Shown piece after piece: positions 8,617-17,298 of a stretch of DNA of 64,000 bases (positions are counted from its first letter, which is position 1; each line of letters begins with the position of its first letter). The stretch is from positions 186,001-250,000 of the forward strand of contig JAUJEA010000003.1 of NCBI GenBank assembly GCA_030442035.1, read 5' to 3'. The notes beneath the pieces were generated by a model. That model worked only from the letters and a program-made list of their open reading frames with translations. It ran no database searches and was not told the DNA's origin. Source of the DNA: Splendidivirga corallicola. GTDB taxonomy: Bacteria > Bacteroidota > Bacteroidia > Cytophagales > Cyclobacteriaceae. Both the position numbers and the translations under genes were made by a program.

Positions 8617-8650
8617 TTTATTAAAACTAGAATACACGAATATTTAGCAT

Positions 8651-8881
8651 ATGTTAAGAATTGCCATTATAGTCCTGTCGGTATTTTTAATATTTCGCTT
8701 CTTGGGCCGAATGTTAAAAGCATTCAGCCCTCAGGACCCCAGAATGAACAGAAATGCTCATTCAAAAGACAGAAGGCGACCTTCTGATGGAAACGTGGAT
8801 GTTGACTATGTCCCTCCACAAAAAAAAGAAAGTGAAGATTTTAAAGGTGGTGATTATATCGACTATGAGGAGATAAAATAG
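8651..8881 (+). CDS. Small DUF4834-type membrane protein
   Basis: This 76-residue protein has one N-terminal membrane segment (residues ~3-20, LRIAIIVLSVFLIFRFLGRM), then a charged, proline-containing tail with a C-terminal VDVDYVPPQKK...GGDYIDYEEIK. That layout, including the final DYEEIK, matches my recollection of the DUF4834 family of Bacteroidota, whose function is unknown. It follows carB by 34 bases and may be co-transcribed. No RNA or enzymatic motif is present. Confidence 0.75.
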   Translation: MLRIAIIVLSVFLIFRFLGRMLKAFSPQDPRMNRNAHSKDRRRPSDGNVDVDYVPPQKKESEDFKGGDYIDYEEIK

Positions 8882-9059
8882 CACTTGACAGCCTATCTTC
8901 CCAACAATCAAAAAAACACAACTACTTTAATGGTTGATTAAATCAATTGTTCCGATGAAATATTTCTGATAACCATCCGGAAATAAATTGGTTGCCATTA
9001 GAAATGTTTTTATTAATTTAGCCGGTCCAAAATAAATTTCATTAAAAGAAGACAGAACG

Positions 9060-9902
9060 ATGGCTTGGTTTAAAAGGACGGAAAAGGGAGTAAAAACCCC
9101 AACCGCCAATAAAAAAGAAGCTCCTGATGGTCTGTGGTACAAATCTCCTAAAACAGGTAAATTTTTCCACACAAGAGAGTTGAAAAATAATTCGTACGTC
9201 TGCTCTGATGACGGGTATCACGTAAGAATCGGCTCTGCAGAATATTTTGAAATACTCTTTGACAATAACAAGTTCAAAGAGCTAGATGCAAACATGACCT
9301 CTGCAGATCCATTATCATTTGTTGATACCAAGCCCTATCCTTCCCGAATTGAGCAATCTCAGAAAAAGAGTGAACTAAAGGATGCCGTTCGTACAGCGAC
9401 CGGAAAATTAAACCAACTGGACATTGTAGTTGCCTGTATGGATTTTTCTTTTATTGGAGGATCTATGGGATCAGTGGTTGGAGAGAAAATATCCAGGGCT
9501 ATTGATTATTCATTGAAACACAATATTCCTTTTTTGATGATCTCCAAATCAGGAGGAGCTCGTATGATGGAAGCCGGATTTTCATTGATGCAAATGGCAA
9601 AGACTTCGGCAAAGCTAGCTCTGCTATCTGAAGCTAAGATTCCATATATCTCATTGTTAACAGATCCAACCACAGGTGGTGTAACAGCCTCCTATGCGAT
9701 GCTTGGAGACTTCAATATTGCTGAACCTGGTGCTCTCATCGGATTTGCAGGCCCCAGGGTAATTCGAGAAACGATTGGCAAAGATCTTCCCAAAGGTTTT
9801 CAGAGTTCCGAATTCCTCCTGGAACATGGTTTCCTGGATTTTATTGTCGACAGACGAGATCTTAAAAACAGACTCACCACATTGATAAAGATGTTAAAAT
9901 AA
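9060..9902 (+). CDS. accD: Acetyl-CoA carboxylase carboxyltransferase subunit beta
   Basis: AccD, with AccA, transfers the carboxyl group from carboxybiotin to acetyl-CoA to make malonyl-CoA for fatty acid synthesis. The crotonase-like carboxyltransferase core is complete: [71 protein letters not shown] and [14 protein letters not shown]. The N-terminal zinc ribbon of the E. coli protein (CxxC...CxxC) is degenerate: only Cys48 remains (YVCSDDGYH). This is a lineage trait of Bacteroidota AccD rather than damage. The length of 280 is normal. A promoter-like TAATTTAG lies at 9014-9021 and a strong hairpin terminator follows at 9931. accA and biotin genes are not nearby. Confidence 0.95.
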   Translation: MAWFKRTEKGVKTPTANKKEAPDGLWYKSPKTGKFFHTRELKNNSYVCSDDGYHVRIGSAEYFEILFDNNKFKELDANMTSADPLSFVDTKPYPSRIEQSQKKSELKDAVRTATGKLNQLDIVVACMDFSFIGGSMGSVVGEKISRAIDYSLKHNIPFLMISKSGGARMMEAGFSLMQMAKTSAKLALLSEAKIPYISLLTDPTTGGVTASYAMLGDFNIAEPGALIGFAGPRVIRETIGKDLPKGFQSSEFLLEHGFLDFIVDRRDLKNRLTTLIKMLK

Positions 9903-9930
9903 ACAGATAAGATCATCATAAAAAAATTTG

Positions 9931-9964
9931 AAAAGTGACACCAAACATGGATGTCACTTTTTTT
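9931..9964 (+). terminator. Terminator of accD
   Basis: AAAAGTGACA (9931-9940) pairs with TGTCACTTTT (9952-9961) around an 11-base loop and is followed by a T-run. It shows that the radical SAM gene downstream starts after this point and not at the earlier in-frame ATG at 9935. Confidence 0.85.
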
Positions 9965-10027
9965 ATGCATTTTTGTATATGCTCATTTTACAACTTTTCT
10001 CAAATTCACATTTCGCTAATCCTGGCT

Positions 10028-11011
10028 ATGAGGTTAATTTCACATCCCATATTGTGTAATTACTATGTTACTTATCGTTGCAATGCCAAATGTGGATTTT
10101 GTGACATTTGGGAACGACCCTCTCCCTATATCACACTAAAGGAAGCAGAGCAAAATTTAATCGATTTAAAGAAATTAGGTGTTAAAATAATTGATTTCAC
10201 CGGAGGAGAACCGTTACTTCACAGGGATCTCGACAAACTCCTTGGCCTCGCCAAAGAGCATGGCTTTATCACCACAGTAACCACTAATACGCTACTTTAT
10301 CCAAAACATGCTTCAAAACTACAGGGTAAAATTGATATGCTTCATTTTTCTCTTGATTCTCCCAATAAAGAGAAACATGATCTTTCAAGAGGTGTAGCTT
10401 GTTTTGATTTCGTCATGGACTCAATAAAAACAGCCATTGAATTAAATGAGCGACCGGATATTATCTTTACTGTTTTTGAGGAAAATGTAAGTGAAATTGA
10501 AGAATTGTATTGGAAAATATGCCTGCCCAATAATTTGTTACTCATTCTCAATCCAGTCTTTGAATACAATGATGTCCAGACTGGAAGCAAGCTTTCAGAG
10601 CAAACCCTGAATACCATTAAAGACTGGGGAAAACGAAAGAATGTTTATTTAAATGGTGCCTTTATTGAGCTCAGGAAAAATGGAGGAAATCAAATAAGTG
10701 ATCCTGTTTGCAAGGCTGCCAGTAGCACCATAGTAATTTCACCGGAGAACAAACTGGTATTGCCGTGTTATCATCTTGGGATTGATGAAATTCCCATTCA
10801 AGGGAGGTTGTATGAGCTGTACCATTCACCTGAAATTCAACATTTGATTTCAATGGAAGGTCGTCACGACGGATGCCAGGGATGTACGATCAATTGTTAT
10901 ATGCAACCTTCTTTCGCCGTAGAACTTAACAGGTATTGGTGGATGGCACTTCCAAGTACGCTGAAGTACAATAGACTAAAGGGGACTTGGAAAAAGCTTC
11001 TACCTTTTTAG
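10028..11011 (+). CDS. Radical SAM protein with C-terminal cysteine-rich (SPASM-like) region
   Basis: The 327-residue protein has the radical SAM cluster motif CNAKCGFC (Cys18, 22, 25) for the [4Fe-4S] that cleaves S-adenosylmethionine. It also has the usual GGEP motif (IDFTGGEPLLHRDL) and the LHFSLDS strand. The C-terminal third has additional cysteines (CKAASS, LPCYHLG, GCQGCTINCY), consistent with an auxiliary Fe-S cluster as in SPASM/twitch enzymes. Substrate unknown. The frame is open from 9935, but that start lies inside the accD terminator hairpin and encodes an unlikely N-terminus; the ATG at 10028 fits the family. No precursor peptide or partner enzyme is adjacent. The C-terminus ends in a Trp- and Lys-rich stretch. 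It lies between accD and nqrF, which do not suggest a pathway. Confidence 0.85.
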   Translation: MRLISHPILCNYYVTYRCNAKCGFCDIWERPSPYITLKEAEQNLIDLKKLGVKIIDFTGGEPLLHRDLDKLLGLAKEHGFITTVTTNTLLYPKHASKLQGKIDMLHFSLDSPNKEKHDLSRGVACFDFVMDSIKTAIELNERPDIIFTVFEENVSEIEELYWKICLPNNLLLILNPVFEYNDVQTGSKLSEQTLNTIKDWGKRKNVYLNGAFIELRKNGGNQISDPVCKAASSTIVISPENKLVLPCYHLGIDEIPIQGRLYELYHSPEIQHLISMEGRHDGCQGCTINCYMQPSFAVELNRYWWMALPSTLKYNRLKGTWKKLLPF

Positions 11012-11114
11012 ATCAAAATCACGCTTTGCTTCTCAGGCTTTTTTAATTCCAGTAACTCTATCATTGATGTAATAAATTTTGTGCTCTGCCATTACGTAAT
11101 TAGTTTATTATAAA

Positions 11115-11122
11115 TATATTTG
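11115..11122 (+). promoter_or_regulatory. -7 promoter element of nqrF (TATATTTG)
   Basis: TATATTTG matches TAnnTTTG, 47 bases before the nqrF start codon. No clear -33 box was seen. Confidence 0.5.
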
Positions 11123-11169
11123 TAACCCATTTTCAAGGGATTAAGAAGTTTGAAAAAAGTCCAAAATAA

Positions 11170-12474
11170 ATGAGTTCAATAGTCATTACTTCCATAATAG
11201 CGTTTACTGTTGTTATCCTTTTCCTGGTGCTTATTTTGCTTTTCGCACAATCAAAGTTGGTTCAGTCCGGGGATGTTAAAATTGTGGTGAATCATGATGA
11301 TAATAATCCTATCGTAGTCTCAGCAGGATCTACACTTCTTTCAACGCTTTCAGCGCAAAAGATATTCTTACCTTCTGCTTGCGGAGGTGGTGGAACTTGC
11401 GCCATGTGCAAATGTGTGGTTGAAGAAGGCGGTGGTGAGGTGTTGCCAACTGAAGTGGGGCATCTTAGCCGATCGGAGCAAAAAGAAAAAGTACGTCTTT
11501 CTTGCCAGGTAAAGGTAAAGAATGACATGAAAATTGAAATACCGGAGGAAATTTTTGGAATCAAAAAATGGGAGTGTGAGGTTGTCTCAAACTACAATGT
11601 TGCCTCTTTTATCAAAGAATTTGTTGTGAAACTTCCGGAGGGTGAAAACCTTGATTTCAAAGCAGGAGGTTACATTCAAATAGATGTGCCTAAATGTGAG
11701 GTGGATTTTAATGATATTGATATCACATCGCATCCTGAGCTTGGACGCGATCCAATGGATTTCAAATCGGAGTGGGATAAGTTTGGTTTGTGGGATTTGA
11801 AAATGAAAAATGATGAACCAATTTTCAGGGCTTATTCAATGGCTAACCACCCTGCCGAAGGTAATATCATTATGTTGAATATCCGTATCGCTACCCCGCC
11901 TTGGGATCGATCAGCAAATAAATGGATGGATGTTAATCCTGGAATTTGTTCGTCTTATGTATTTTCCAGAAAGCCTGGTGATAAGGTAACCATTTCGGGC
12001 CCTTATGGAGAATTCTTTATCAAAGAAACAGATTCCGAAATGTTATACATCGGTGGTGGTGCAGGAATGGCGCCTATGCGTTCTCATTTGTTCCACTTAT
12101 TCCATACTTTGAAAACCGGAAGAAAGGTAACTTATTGGTATGGAGGAAGGTCTCGCCGCGAGTTGTTTTACCTGGATCACTTCAAAAAGATCGAGGAGCA
12201 GTTCCCTAATTTTAAATTCTTCGTTGTACTTTCCGAACCTCTTCCTGAAGATAATTGGAAGGTAAAAAAAGATATCCATGACGATGAAGGAGATGGTTTT
12301 CAGGGCTTTGTGCACCAGGCTGTTATTGATGAATATTTGAGTAAGCACGATGCTCCCGAGGATATTGAGTTCTATTTCTGTGGACCTCCTTTGATGAATC
12401 AGGCTGTATTGAAGATGTGTGATTCTTGGGGTGTTCCAAAAGAAAATGTATCATTTGACGATTTCGGAGGTTAA
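11170..12474 (+). CDS. nqrF: Na+-translocating NADH:quinone reductase subunit F
   Basis: NqrF is the NADH-oxidising entry subunit of the sodium-pumping NADH:quinone oxidoreductase. It has an N-terminal membrane anchor (residues ~3-26), then a plant-type [2Fe-2S] ferredoxin domain with Cys71, 77, 80 and 112 in [12 protein letters not shown]...RLSCQV. A ferredoxin-reductase domain follows, with FAD motif RAYSMANHP and NADH site [14 protein letters not shown], and a terminal [12 protein letters not shown]...DDFGG. The 434 residues are slightly longer than the ~407 of Vibrio, because of an insert around residues 175-215. The other nqr genes (A-E) are not adjacent on either side, which is unusual since the six genes normally form one operon. 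A strong terminator follows directly. Confidence 0.92.
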   Translation: MSSIVITSIIAFTVVILFLVLILLFAQSKLVQSGDVKIVVNHDDNNPIVVSAGSTLLSTLSAQKIFLPSACGGGGTCAMCKCVVEEGGGEVLPTEVGHLSRSEQKEKVRLSCQVKVKNDMKIEIPEEIFGIKKWECEVVSNYNVASFIKEFVVKLPEGENLDFKAGGYIQIDVPKCEVDFNDIDITSHPELGRDPMDFKSEWDKFGLWDLKMKNDEPIFRAYSMANHPAEGNIIMLNIRIATPPWDRSANKWMDVNPGICSSYVFSRKPGDKVTISGPYGEFFIKETDSEMLYIGGGAGMAPMRSHLFHLFHTLKTGRKVTYWYGGRSRRELFYLDHFKKIEEQFPNFKFFVVLSEPLPEDNWKVKKDIHDDEGDGFQGFVHQAVIDEYLSKHDAPEDIEFYFCGPPLMNQAVLKMCDSWGVPKENVSFDDFGG

Positions 12475-12500
12475 CCAGTTTAACCTTAATCAAAATACAA

Positions 12501-12531
12501 AAAAGGAGAATCATATGATTCTCCTTTTTTT
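12501..12531 (+). terminator. Terminator of nqrF
   Basis: A perfect palindrome with arms GGAGAATCAT and ATGATTCTCC (12505-12524), flanked by A-run and T-run, lies 30 bases after the stop of nqrF. Confidence 0.9.
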
Positions 12532-12597
12532 ATTCTCCGGTTTCTGAAGAAGTTTACAATACTTATCTTTATGCAAATTTGACCTATTACAATTTAC

Positions 12598-13758
12598 ATG
12601 GATCTGAAGATTTTTTTTTCCGGCATTGACGAAAATGTATATTCAAATGCAAGTGAATTAGATACCTTTTACAGTAGTATTAGAATAAATTCTGAAAAGA
12701 TGCCGGACTTTCAGGGTGTGGATATTGCCATTATCGGCATAACCGAACACCGCGGTTCAATAAACAATCAAGGCATTGAAAGAGGGGCAGATGAGATCCG
12801 AAAAAAACTCTACCAATTAAAAAAAGGTTCGGGTACTTATAAAATAATAGACCTTGGCAATCTCAACAATGGCAGAACACTCGATGATACCTATATGAGA
12901 CTCAGAGAGGTTTGTGAAATGCTCATTGAGAACAATGTACTACCACTGATTATTGGTGGTTCTCATGATATGAATTATGGGCAGTTCAGGGCTTATGAAG
13001 AAATGAAAAAGTTAATAAGCTTTTTGAATGTGGATGCCATGTTGGACATGAATGATGATAAGAAACAGGCCGAAAACAGAAAGCATATCCATAAAATCCT
13101 CATACATGAACCAAATTATTTATTCAATTATAGTCACCTAGGACATCAAAGTTATTTAATCAATCAGGATCACATTGGTGTGTTGGAGAAATTATATTTT
13201 GAAGCATACCGCCTGGGACACCTCAGAGAGCATATGACTGAAATGGAGCCAGTCATACGGGATGCGGACATGCTCAGCTTTGACATCACAGCCATAAAAT
13301 CAAGCGATGCCCCCGGCAATGTAAATGCACAAGCATTTGGTCTTACAGGAGAAGAGGCCTGTCAGTTATGCTGGTATGCCGGGCTAAATGAAAAACTTAG
13401 CTCTGCCGGTTTTTATGAATATAATCCGGATTATGATGATGACAAGCTTAAAACCGCCTCGGTTGTTGCCACCATGATCTGGTATTTTACGGAAGGTTTT
13501 TACCACCGCAAAAATGAATTGAACTTCAAAACCAACGATTACCTAAAATATGTTGTTTCAATGCCAACAGAACCAGAGGTGATCACTTTTTACAAAAGTA
13601 AGTTAAGCGAAAAGTGGTGGCTTGAGGTACCCTATCCTGGCGATCAAAAAAAATATGAAAGGAATTGTATTGTTCCCTGTAATTATTCAGATTATGAAAC
13701 TGCTTCTAATGGGCAGCTCCCCGAACGTTGGATCAATACGTATTCTAAGTTGATTTAG
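12598..13758 (+). CDS. Arginase/agmatinase-fold protein with degenerate metal site
   Basis: The 386-residue protein belongs to the ureohydrolase superfamily (arginase, agmatinase, formimidoylglutamase), which hydrolyses guanidino or formimino groups with two Mn ions. The three metal motifs can be located but are altered. GGSHDMNYG (residues 120-128) keeps His123. NVDAMLDM (144-151) has Met148 where DAHxD requires His. SFDITAIKSSDAPG (227-240) has Thr231 where SxDxDxxDP requires Asp. Two of six usual ligands are therefore gone. A Bacteroidota-specific branch with the same pattern exists as far as I recall, so the protein may be inactive, use one metal, or have a new substrate. The C-terminal ~100 residues (WYFTEGFYHRKN, WWLEVPYP, LPERWINTYSKLI) are strongly patterned and seem specific to this branch. 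Its 3' end overlaps the convergent ligase gene by 14 bases. Confidence 0.8.
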   Translation: MDLKIFFSGIDENVYSNASELDTFYSSIRINSEKMPDFQGVDIAIIGITEHRGSINNQGIERGADEIRKKLYQLKKGSGTYKIIDLGNLNNGRTLDDTYMRLREVCEMLIENNVLPLIIGGSHDMNYGQFRAYEEMKKLISFLNVDAMLDMNDDKKQAENRKHIHKILIHEPNYLFNYSHLGHQSYLINQDHIGVLEKLYFEAYRLGHLREHMTEMEPVIRDADMLSFDITAIKSSDAPGNVNAQAFGLTGEEACQLCWYAGLNEKLSSAGFYEYNPDYDDDKLKTASVVATMIWYFTEGFYHRKNELNFKTNDYLKYVVSMPTEPEVITFYKSKLSEKWWLEVPYPGDQKKYERNCIVPCNYSDYETASNGQLPERWINTYSKLI

Positions 13759-15019
13759 ATTTTAGGGATTCTTCAAAAGAATGAAAAGCGAATAGTGAAT
13801 TAAAAAAGGCGTAGAACATAACCCCTTTATTTCTAAGCAAAAGTGATTCTGTCAGGAAACACAAGAAAATAAATCCCAGAAACATCGCATATAAATAGGC
13901 TCCATTTTCAATCGCCGTTTTAAATGGTATGAAAAAACACCCAATTAAAATCATTAATCCCAATACACCAGATGATAGCGCTGTTTCAAAGTACTGATTA
14001 TGCGCGTTGTACTTTACACCTTTCCAAAATAGTAGTGGAGTATATTTATTGGTTCTGTAACATTCATTCAAGGAATCCTGAACATCACCAATCCCAACAC
14101 CAAACAATAAGTTATCTTTTATGATTTCTAAGCTACACTTCCACTTCAGCAATCTAAGTGCTCTACCTCCCCATGCCTTGTTTATTGAGTATTCAGAATT
14201 ATAATTGATTGCTTCTTTTACTCTTTCCTTAAGAACAGGATTGAAATAGACAGAAGTAGTTAGGATTACTATTAGAATAAATAGCAGGCCTAAACCATAT
14301 GCCAGTTTACCTCTTTTTTTAAAATATATTACGATTGAGAAGCTAGCTACCATAGTAAAAGCGATGATCGTCATTCTTGTACCAAGCATAATCAATGTAA
14401 TACCCAAAAAAATAACAATAGCGGAATAAAGCACAAATTTCCATTTGGACATTCTCATGTAATTCACAACAATCTCTCTCGCCATGATAAGTGCTGAAAA
14501 TCCAACATATAATGAAAAATAGGTAGCGTTAATATCGATGATATCGGTAAGGCTATGATTGCTTATGGCTCTCCAATCGAAATACCCATCATGATTTAAT
14601 TGTAATCTGATTGAATAAAAGAAACAAATAACTGAGGCAGCAACACAAGTATAGGCAAAAGATTTTAACAACCTATCTAGTTTTATATTTGTGATTCTTT
14701 CTGATGTGGTAGCAAAAAGTAACGGAAGAATTAAAATTGGCAATTTATCTTGAAGTATTCCTAATCCATACTCTTTATCACTAGAGTACAGAAGCGATAT
14801 GAGGCTAATTAAAAAAAGGGACATGAATAAAACTAACAATCGCTTTTTTAGGAGGTATCTTATTCTCCCAACCAGATCCTTTTGGAGTAGCCAAATTAGG
14901 GCTAGAAAAGGAAAAAGAATATTGGCTAGTATTATCTTGAAAGGCAAAGAAACAACAAATAGAATTGCCGCTAAATAAAATAGATCGTTGAAGAGTTTTG
15001 AATGTTTGAATGCCACCAT
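13745..15019 (-). CDS. O-antigen ligase/polymerase-type membrane protein
   Basis: From the ATG at 15019 the protein has 424 residues with about ten to twelve hydrophobic segments. It also has a large loop containing GVGIGDVQDSLNECYR and KGVKYNAHNQYFETALSSGVLG. This H-N-x-Y/F-x-E pattern and the preceding G-G-x-G segment are typical of the WaaL/Wzy (O-antigen ligase, PF04932) family. It would ligate or polymerise the surface polysaccharide on the periplasmic face. A longer frame to 15175 overlaps the upstream WecG-type gene by 140 bases and is rejected. It is the last gene of the leftward polysaccharide operon, 14 bases after the WecG-type gene. Whether it is a ligase or a second polymerase cannot be decided by eye. 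Confidence 0.85.
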   Translation of the reverse strand: MVAFKHSKLFNDLFYLAAILFVVSLPFKIILANILFPFLALIWLLQKDLVGRIRYLLKKRLLVLFMSLFLISLISLLYSSDKEYGLGILQDKLPILILPLLFATTSERITNIKLDRLLKSFAYTCVAASVICFFYSIRLQLNHDGYFDWRAISNHSLTDIIDINATYFSLYVGFSALIMAREIVVNYMRMSKWKFVLYSAIVIFLGITLIMLGTRMTIIAFTMVASFSIVIYFKKRGKLAYGLGLLFILIVILTTSVYFNPVLKERVKEAINYNSEYSINKAWGGRALRLLKWKCSLEIIKDNLLFGVGIGDVQDSLNECYRTNKYTPLLFWKGVKYNAHNQYFETALSSGVLGLMILIGCFFIPFKTAIENGAYLYAMFLGFIFLCFLTESLLLRNKGVMFYAFFNSLFAFHSFEESLKSKST

Positions 15020-15033
15020 CTCAGTTGCAACCC

Positions 15034-15801
15034 TTACCCAAGCTGAGTTCTTTTGGTTAATCTCCCAATAATCAACTTGATTTTCTCCATTGTGATTAGT
15101 ACAAGAAATAATGAATTTGTAACGAAGTACCTCTTCCATAGACGGCCTGGTTCTTGAATGAGTCGATATAGCCACTCAAGACCACATTTTTGCATCCATT
15201 CCGGAGCCCTGGCCTGCATTCCGGCGTAGACAGAAAATGCTCCTCCAACCCCAAGTAGTACAGCTTTAATATCTCTGACGTTGTCAATCATCCACTTTTC
15301 CTGTTTGGGGCATCCTAGCGCCACAAAAACCAAATCAGCACCAGAATCATTGATGTCCTGTATGTAACTTTCCGAATTTAAAGGCTTATCAAAAGGCGGT
15401 GAAAAAGCCCCAGCGATTTTCAGGTTTGGGAATTCGTTATGCGCTCTTTTTTCGATTTTTGTTAAAATTTGATTCGAAGAACCAAAAAAATAAACAGATA
15501 ACGCTTCTTTTTCAGCTAATTGCATCAGTGCAGGCAAAGAATCCATCCCGGATATGCGATCTTGCTTCAGGCCGTAAAGAAATTCCAAAGATTTGGCAAC
15601 CGGCACACCGTCAGGAGATAAAATTCGTGCTTGATTGATCCCTTCATTTAATTTTTTGTTCCAATAGGCCTCTATCACCATGTGCACATTAACAAAACAC
15701 ACAAATCCGGAAGTTTTGTTCCTGGCCATACTTACAATATCCTCAAGTACTTTTTGATACTCTCCGATAGTTATATTCAAACCGATGATCCTTTTCTGCA
15801 T
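15034..15801 (-). CDS. WecG/TagA/CpsF-family glycosyltransferase
   Basis: The 255-residue protein (start chosen at the ATG at 15801, giving MQKRIIGLNITIG; a start at 15819 would add six residues) shows all the GT26 family marks. These are NVHMVIEAYWN, SPDGVPVAKSL, a VYFFGS strand, LVFVALGCPKQEKWM, GVGGAFSVYAG and RAPEWMQKCGLEWLYRL...EPGRLWKRY. The family transfers N-acetylmannosamine or N-acetylmannosaminuronate to a lipid-linked GlcNAc. Because this cluster also encodes enzymes for a diacetamido-mannuronate nucleotide sugar, transfer of that sugar is a reasonable inference. The last ~30 residues are hydrophobic and basic and may touch the membrane. Confidence 0.9.
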   Translation of the reverse strand: MQKRIIGLNITIGEYQKVLEDIVSMARNKTSGFVCFVNVHMVIEAYWNKKLNEGINQARILSPDGVPVAKSLEFLYGLKQDRISGMDSLPALMQLAEKEALSVYFFGSSNQILTKIEKRAHNEFPNLKIAGAFSPPFDKPLNSESYIQDINDSGADLVFVALGCPKQEKWMIDNVRDIKAVLLGVGGAFSVYAGMQARAPEWMQKCGLEWLYRLIQEPGRLWKRYFVTNSLFLVLITMEKIKLIIGRLTKRTQLG

Positions 15802-15862
15802 AAACAATAGAATGAGCAAACTGAAATAAAGAAATATTATAGAATATCTCCCTGAGAAAGTT

Positions 15863-17275
15863 CTAAGTATCCGGTGTTATTTGTTGTTTCAAAGAATTAA
15901 CTTTCATCTCTATCAGTTTTATGACTAACACAATCAGCAATATAAATTCTGGATATTCGAGGTAATTATCACAAAAAAGATTTAGTGTCATAAATATGAT
16001 AACAAACTTTAAATATCGCTTGTAAAAATAATAGTAATTTAAATCATTTCTTTCGTTTAAAAGATTATCAAATGATTTAAATATTCTTTTAAGTCTTGAT
16101 CGAAAAAGGAGTACAACGATTAAGAATACAAAAAAACCATATTCTGATAATATAGCTACAATAGCAGAAAATGGTTCGTTACGTGTCCCATCCATATATG
16201 GCCTACTGAGAATTCTTGAATTCCACAAAGGAAATACATGCTCCCTGGCTATGGAAACATTGGTATGTTTAAATGTGTTCTTGATAAAACTAATATCAGA
16301 ATAATCTCCATTTAGCAAAAAGGAAGTTCGACTATTAAATGTCCCGGGACCACTCCCAAATATAAAAAGAACAATATCATTCAAATATACCTTGGCATAA
16401 TTATAGTGTAGGATCAGTTTTCGGGGTGTTTGTAAATTAACTGGATGATACTTTTCTTGATCGTATTCAAAATTCTCCTTGTCCGTAAATGCTTCGTAAA
16501 ATGCTTCTAAATTACTTCTATTGTAATTGAAAGTTTCCTCTTTGATTAAATAGAGAAGTGATGCCAGAATGGATAGAACAAAAGCGAAAATGAAGATGGT
16601 TTGGAACAATCGCTTCCATGATATGTTGTAAAGAAATACAGCAAATAAAAACACAATCAAACCAAGCCCGAAAAAACCCATGATAGCGGATATCATAAAA
16701 AAAACACACAAATATAAGTCAACAGAATTTTTTTGTTGCTTATATCTAAAAAAGTAAAATGAGCATAGTAGATAGTTTGCAAGGCTCAATGTATGAATAT
16801 TCAGTCCGTGCCGGCCATAAAAACCAATGAATGAATCATCATTTCCAATCTGGATAAACTGTATAATCCCATAAACATTATTGAAGATAAAAATGACAGT
16901 TAGTGTACCGATAAAAAATTCGAAATAAGAATTATTATGGAACGTGTCATTCGTTTTTACTCTTGAAAACATGAGTAAAATCAAAGGCAGAATCAAATAA
17001 AGCGAGGTTAGATGATTTGCCATATTGAGCTCATTGGTATAAACGATTCCAATGAAGCCAGCCAGAAATATGATCAGAAGAAGATAAAGGATATTTCTGG
17101 TTAGATGCAAGTTAAGTAAGTAGGCTAATGAAACAAGAAAAACCGGCAGTAAAACTAGCATAACAGGTCTAAGGGATGTGGAGATAAAAAGTGCTGTGAT
17201 TACAAGAAGAAACTTTATTACAATGCTTCTTTTAATCTTAGCAGTAGCTCCTGTTATGAACCAATCCCTAGTCAT
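15863..17275 (-). CDS. Wzy-like polysaccharide polymerase (multi-pass membrane protein)
   Basis: This 470-residue protein has roughly twelve membrane segments and one long extracytoplasmic region (residues ~250-370). That region includes FGSGPGTFNSRTSFLLNGDYS, a motif seen in O-antigen/EPS polymerases of the PF04932 type. It would join repeat units after flipping by Wzx. It lies 61 bases before the WecG-type gene and 23 bases after a glycosyltransferase. Together with the ligase-like protein at 13745 the operon has two proteins of this class, so probably one polymerises and the other ligates or serves another polymer. Sequence between these proteins is highly variable, so the call rests on topology and the loop motif. 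Confidence 0.75.
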   Translation of the reverse strand: MTRDWFITGATAKIKRSIVIKFLLVITALFISTSLRPVMLVLLPVFLVSLAYLLNLHLTRNILYLLLIIFLAGFIGIVYTNELNMANHLTSLYLILPLILLMFSRVKTNDTFHNNSYFEFFIGTLTVIFIFNNVYGIIQFIQIGNDDSFIGFYGRHGLNIHTLSLANYLLCSFYFFRYKQQKNSVDLYLCVFFMISAIMGFFGLGLIVFLFAVFLYNISWKRLFQTIFIFAFVLSILASLLYLIKEETFNYNRSNLEAFYEAFTDKENFEYDQEKYHPVNLQTPRKLILHYNYAKVYLNDIVLFIFGSGPGTFNSRTSFLLNGDYSDISFIKNTFKHTNVSIAREHVFPLWNSRILSRPYMDGTRNEPFSAIVAILSEYGFFVFLIVVLLFRSRLKRIFKSFDNLLNERNDLNYYYFYKRYLKFVIIFMTLNLFCDNYLEYPEFILLIVLVIKLIEMKVNSLKQQITPDT

Positions 17276-17298
17276 AGAATTGTAAACATAATACTATT

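Noticed and set aside
9935..10027. Upstream extension of the radical SAM protein
   Set aside because: The extension lies in the accD terminator hairpin and encodes an atypical N-terminus; the ATG at 10028 fits the family.
15020..15175. Longer N-terminus of the ligase-like protein
   Set aside because: It would overlap the WecG-type gene for 140 bases, and the extension is not membrane-like; the ATG at 15019 follows that gene's stop directly.
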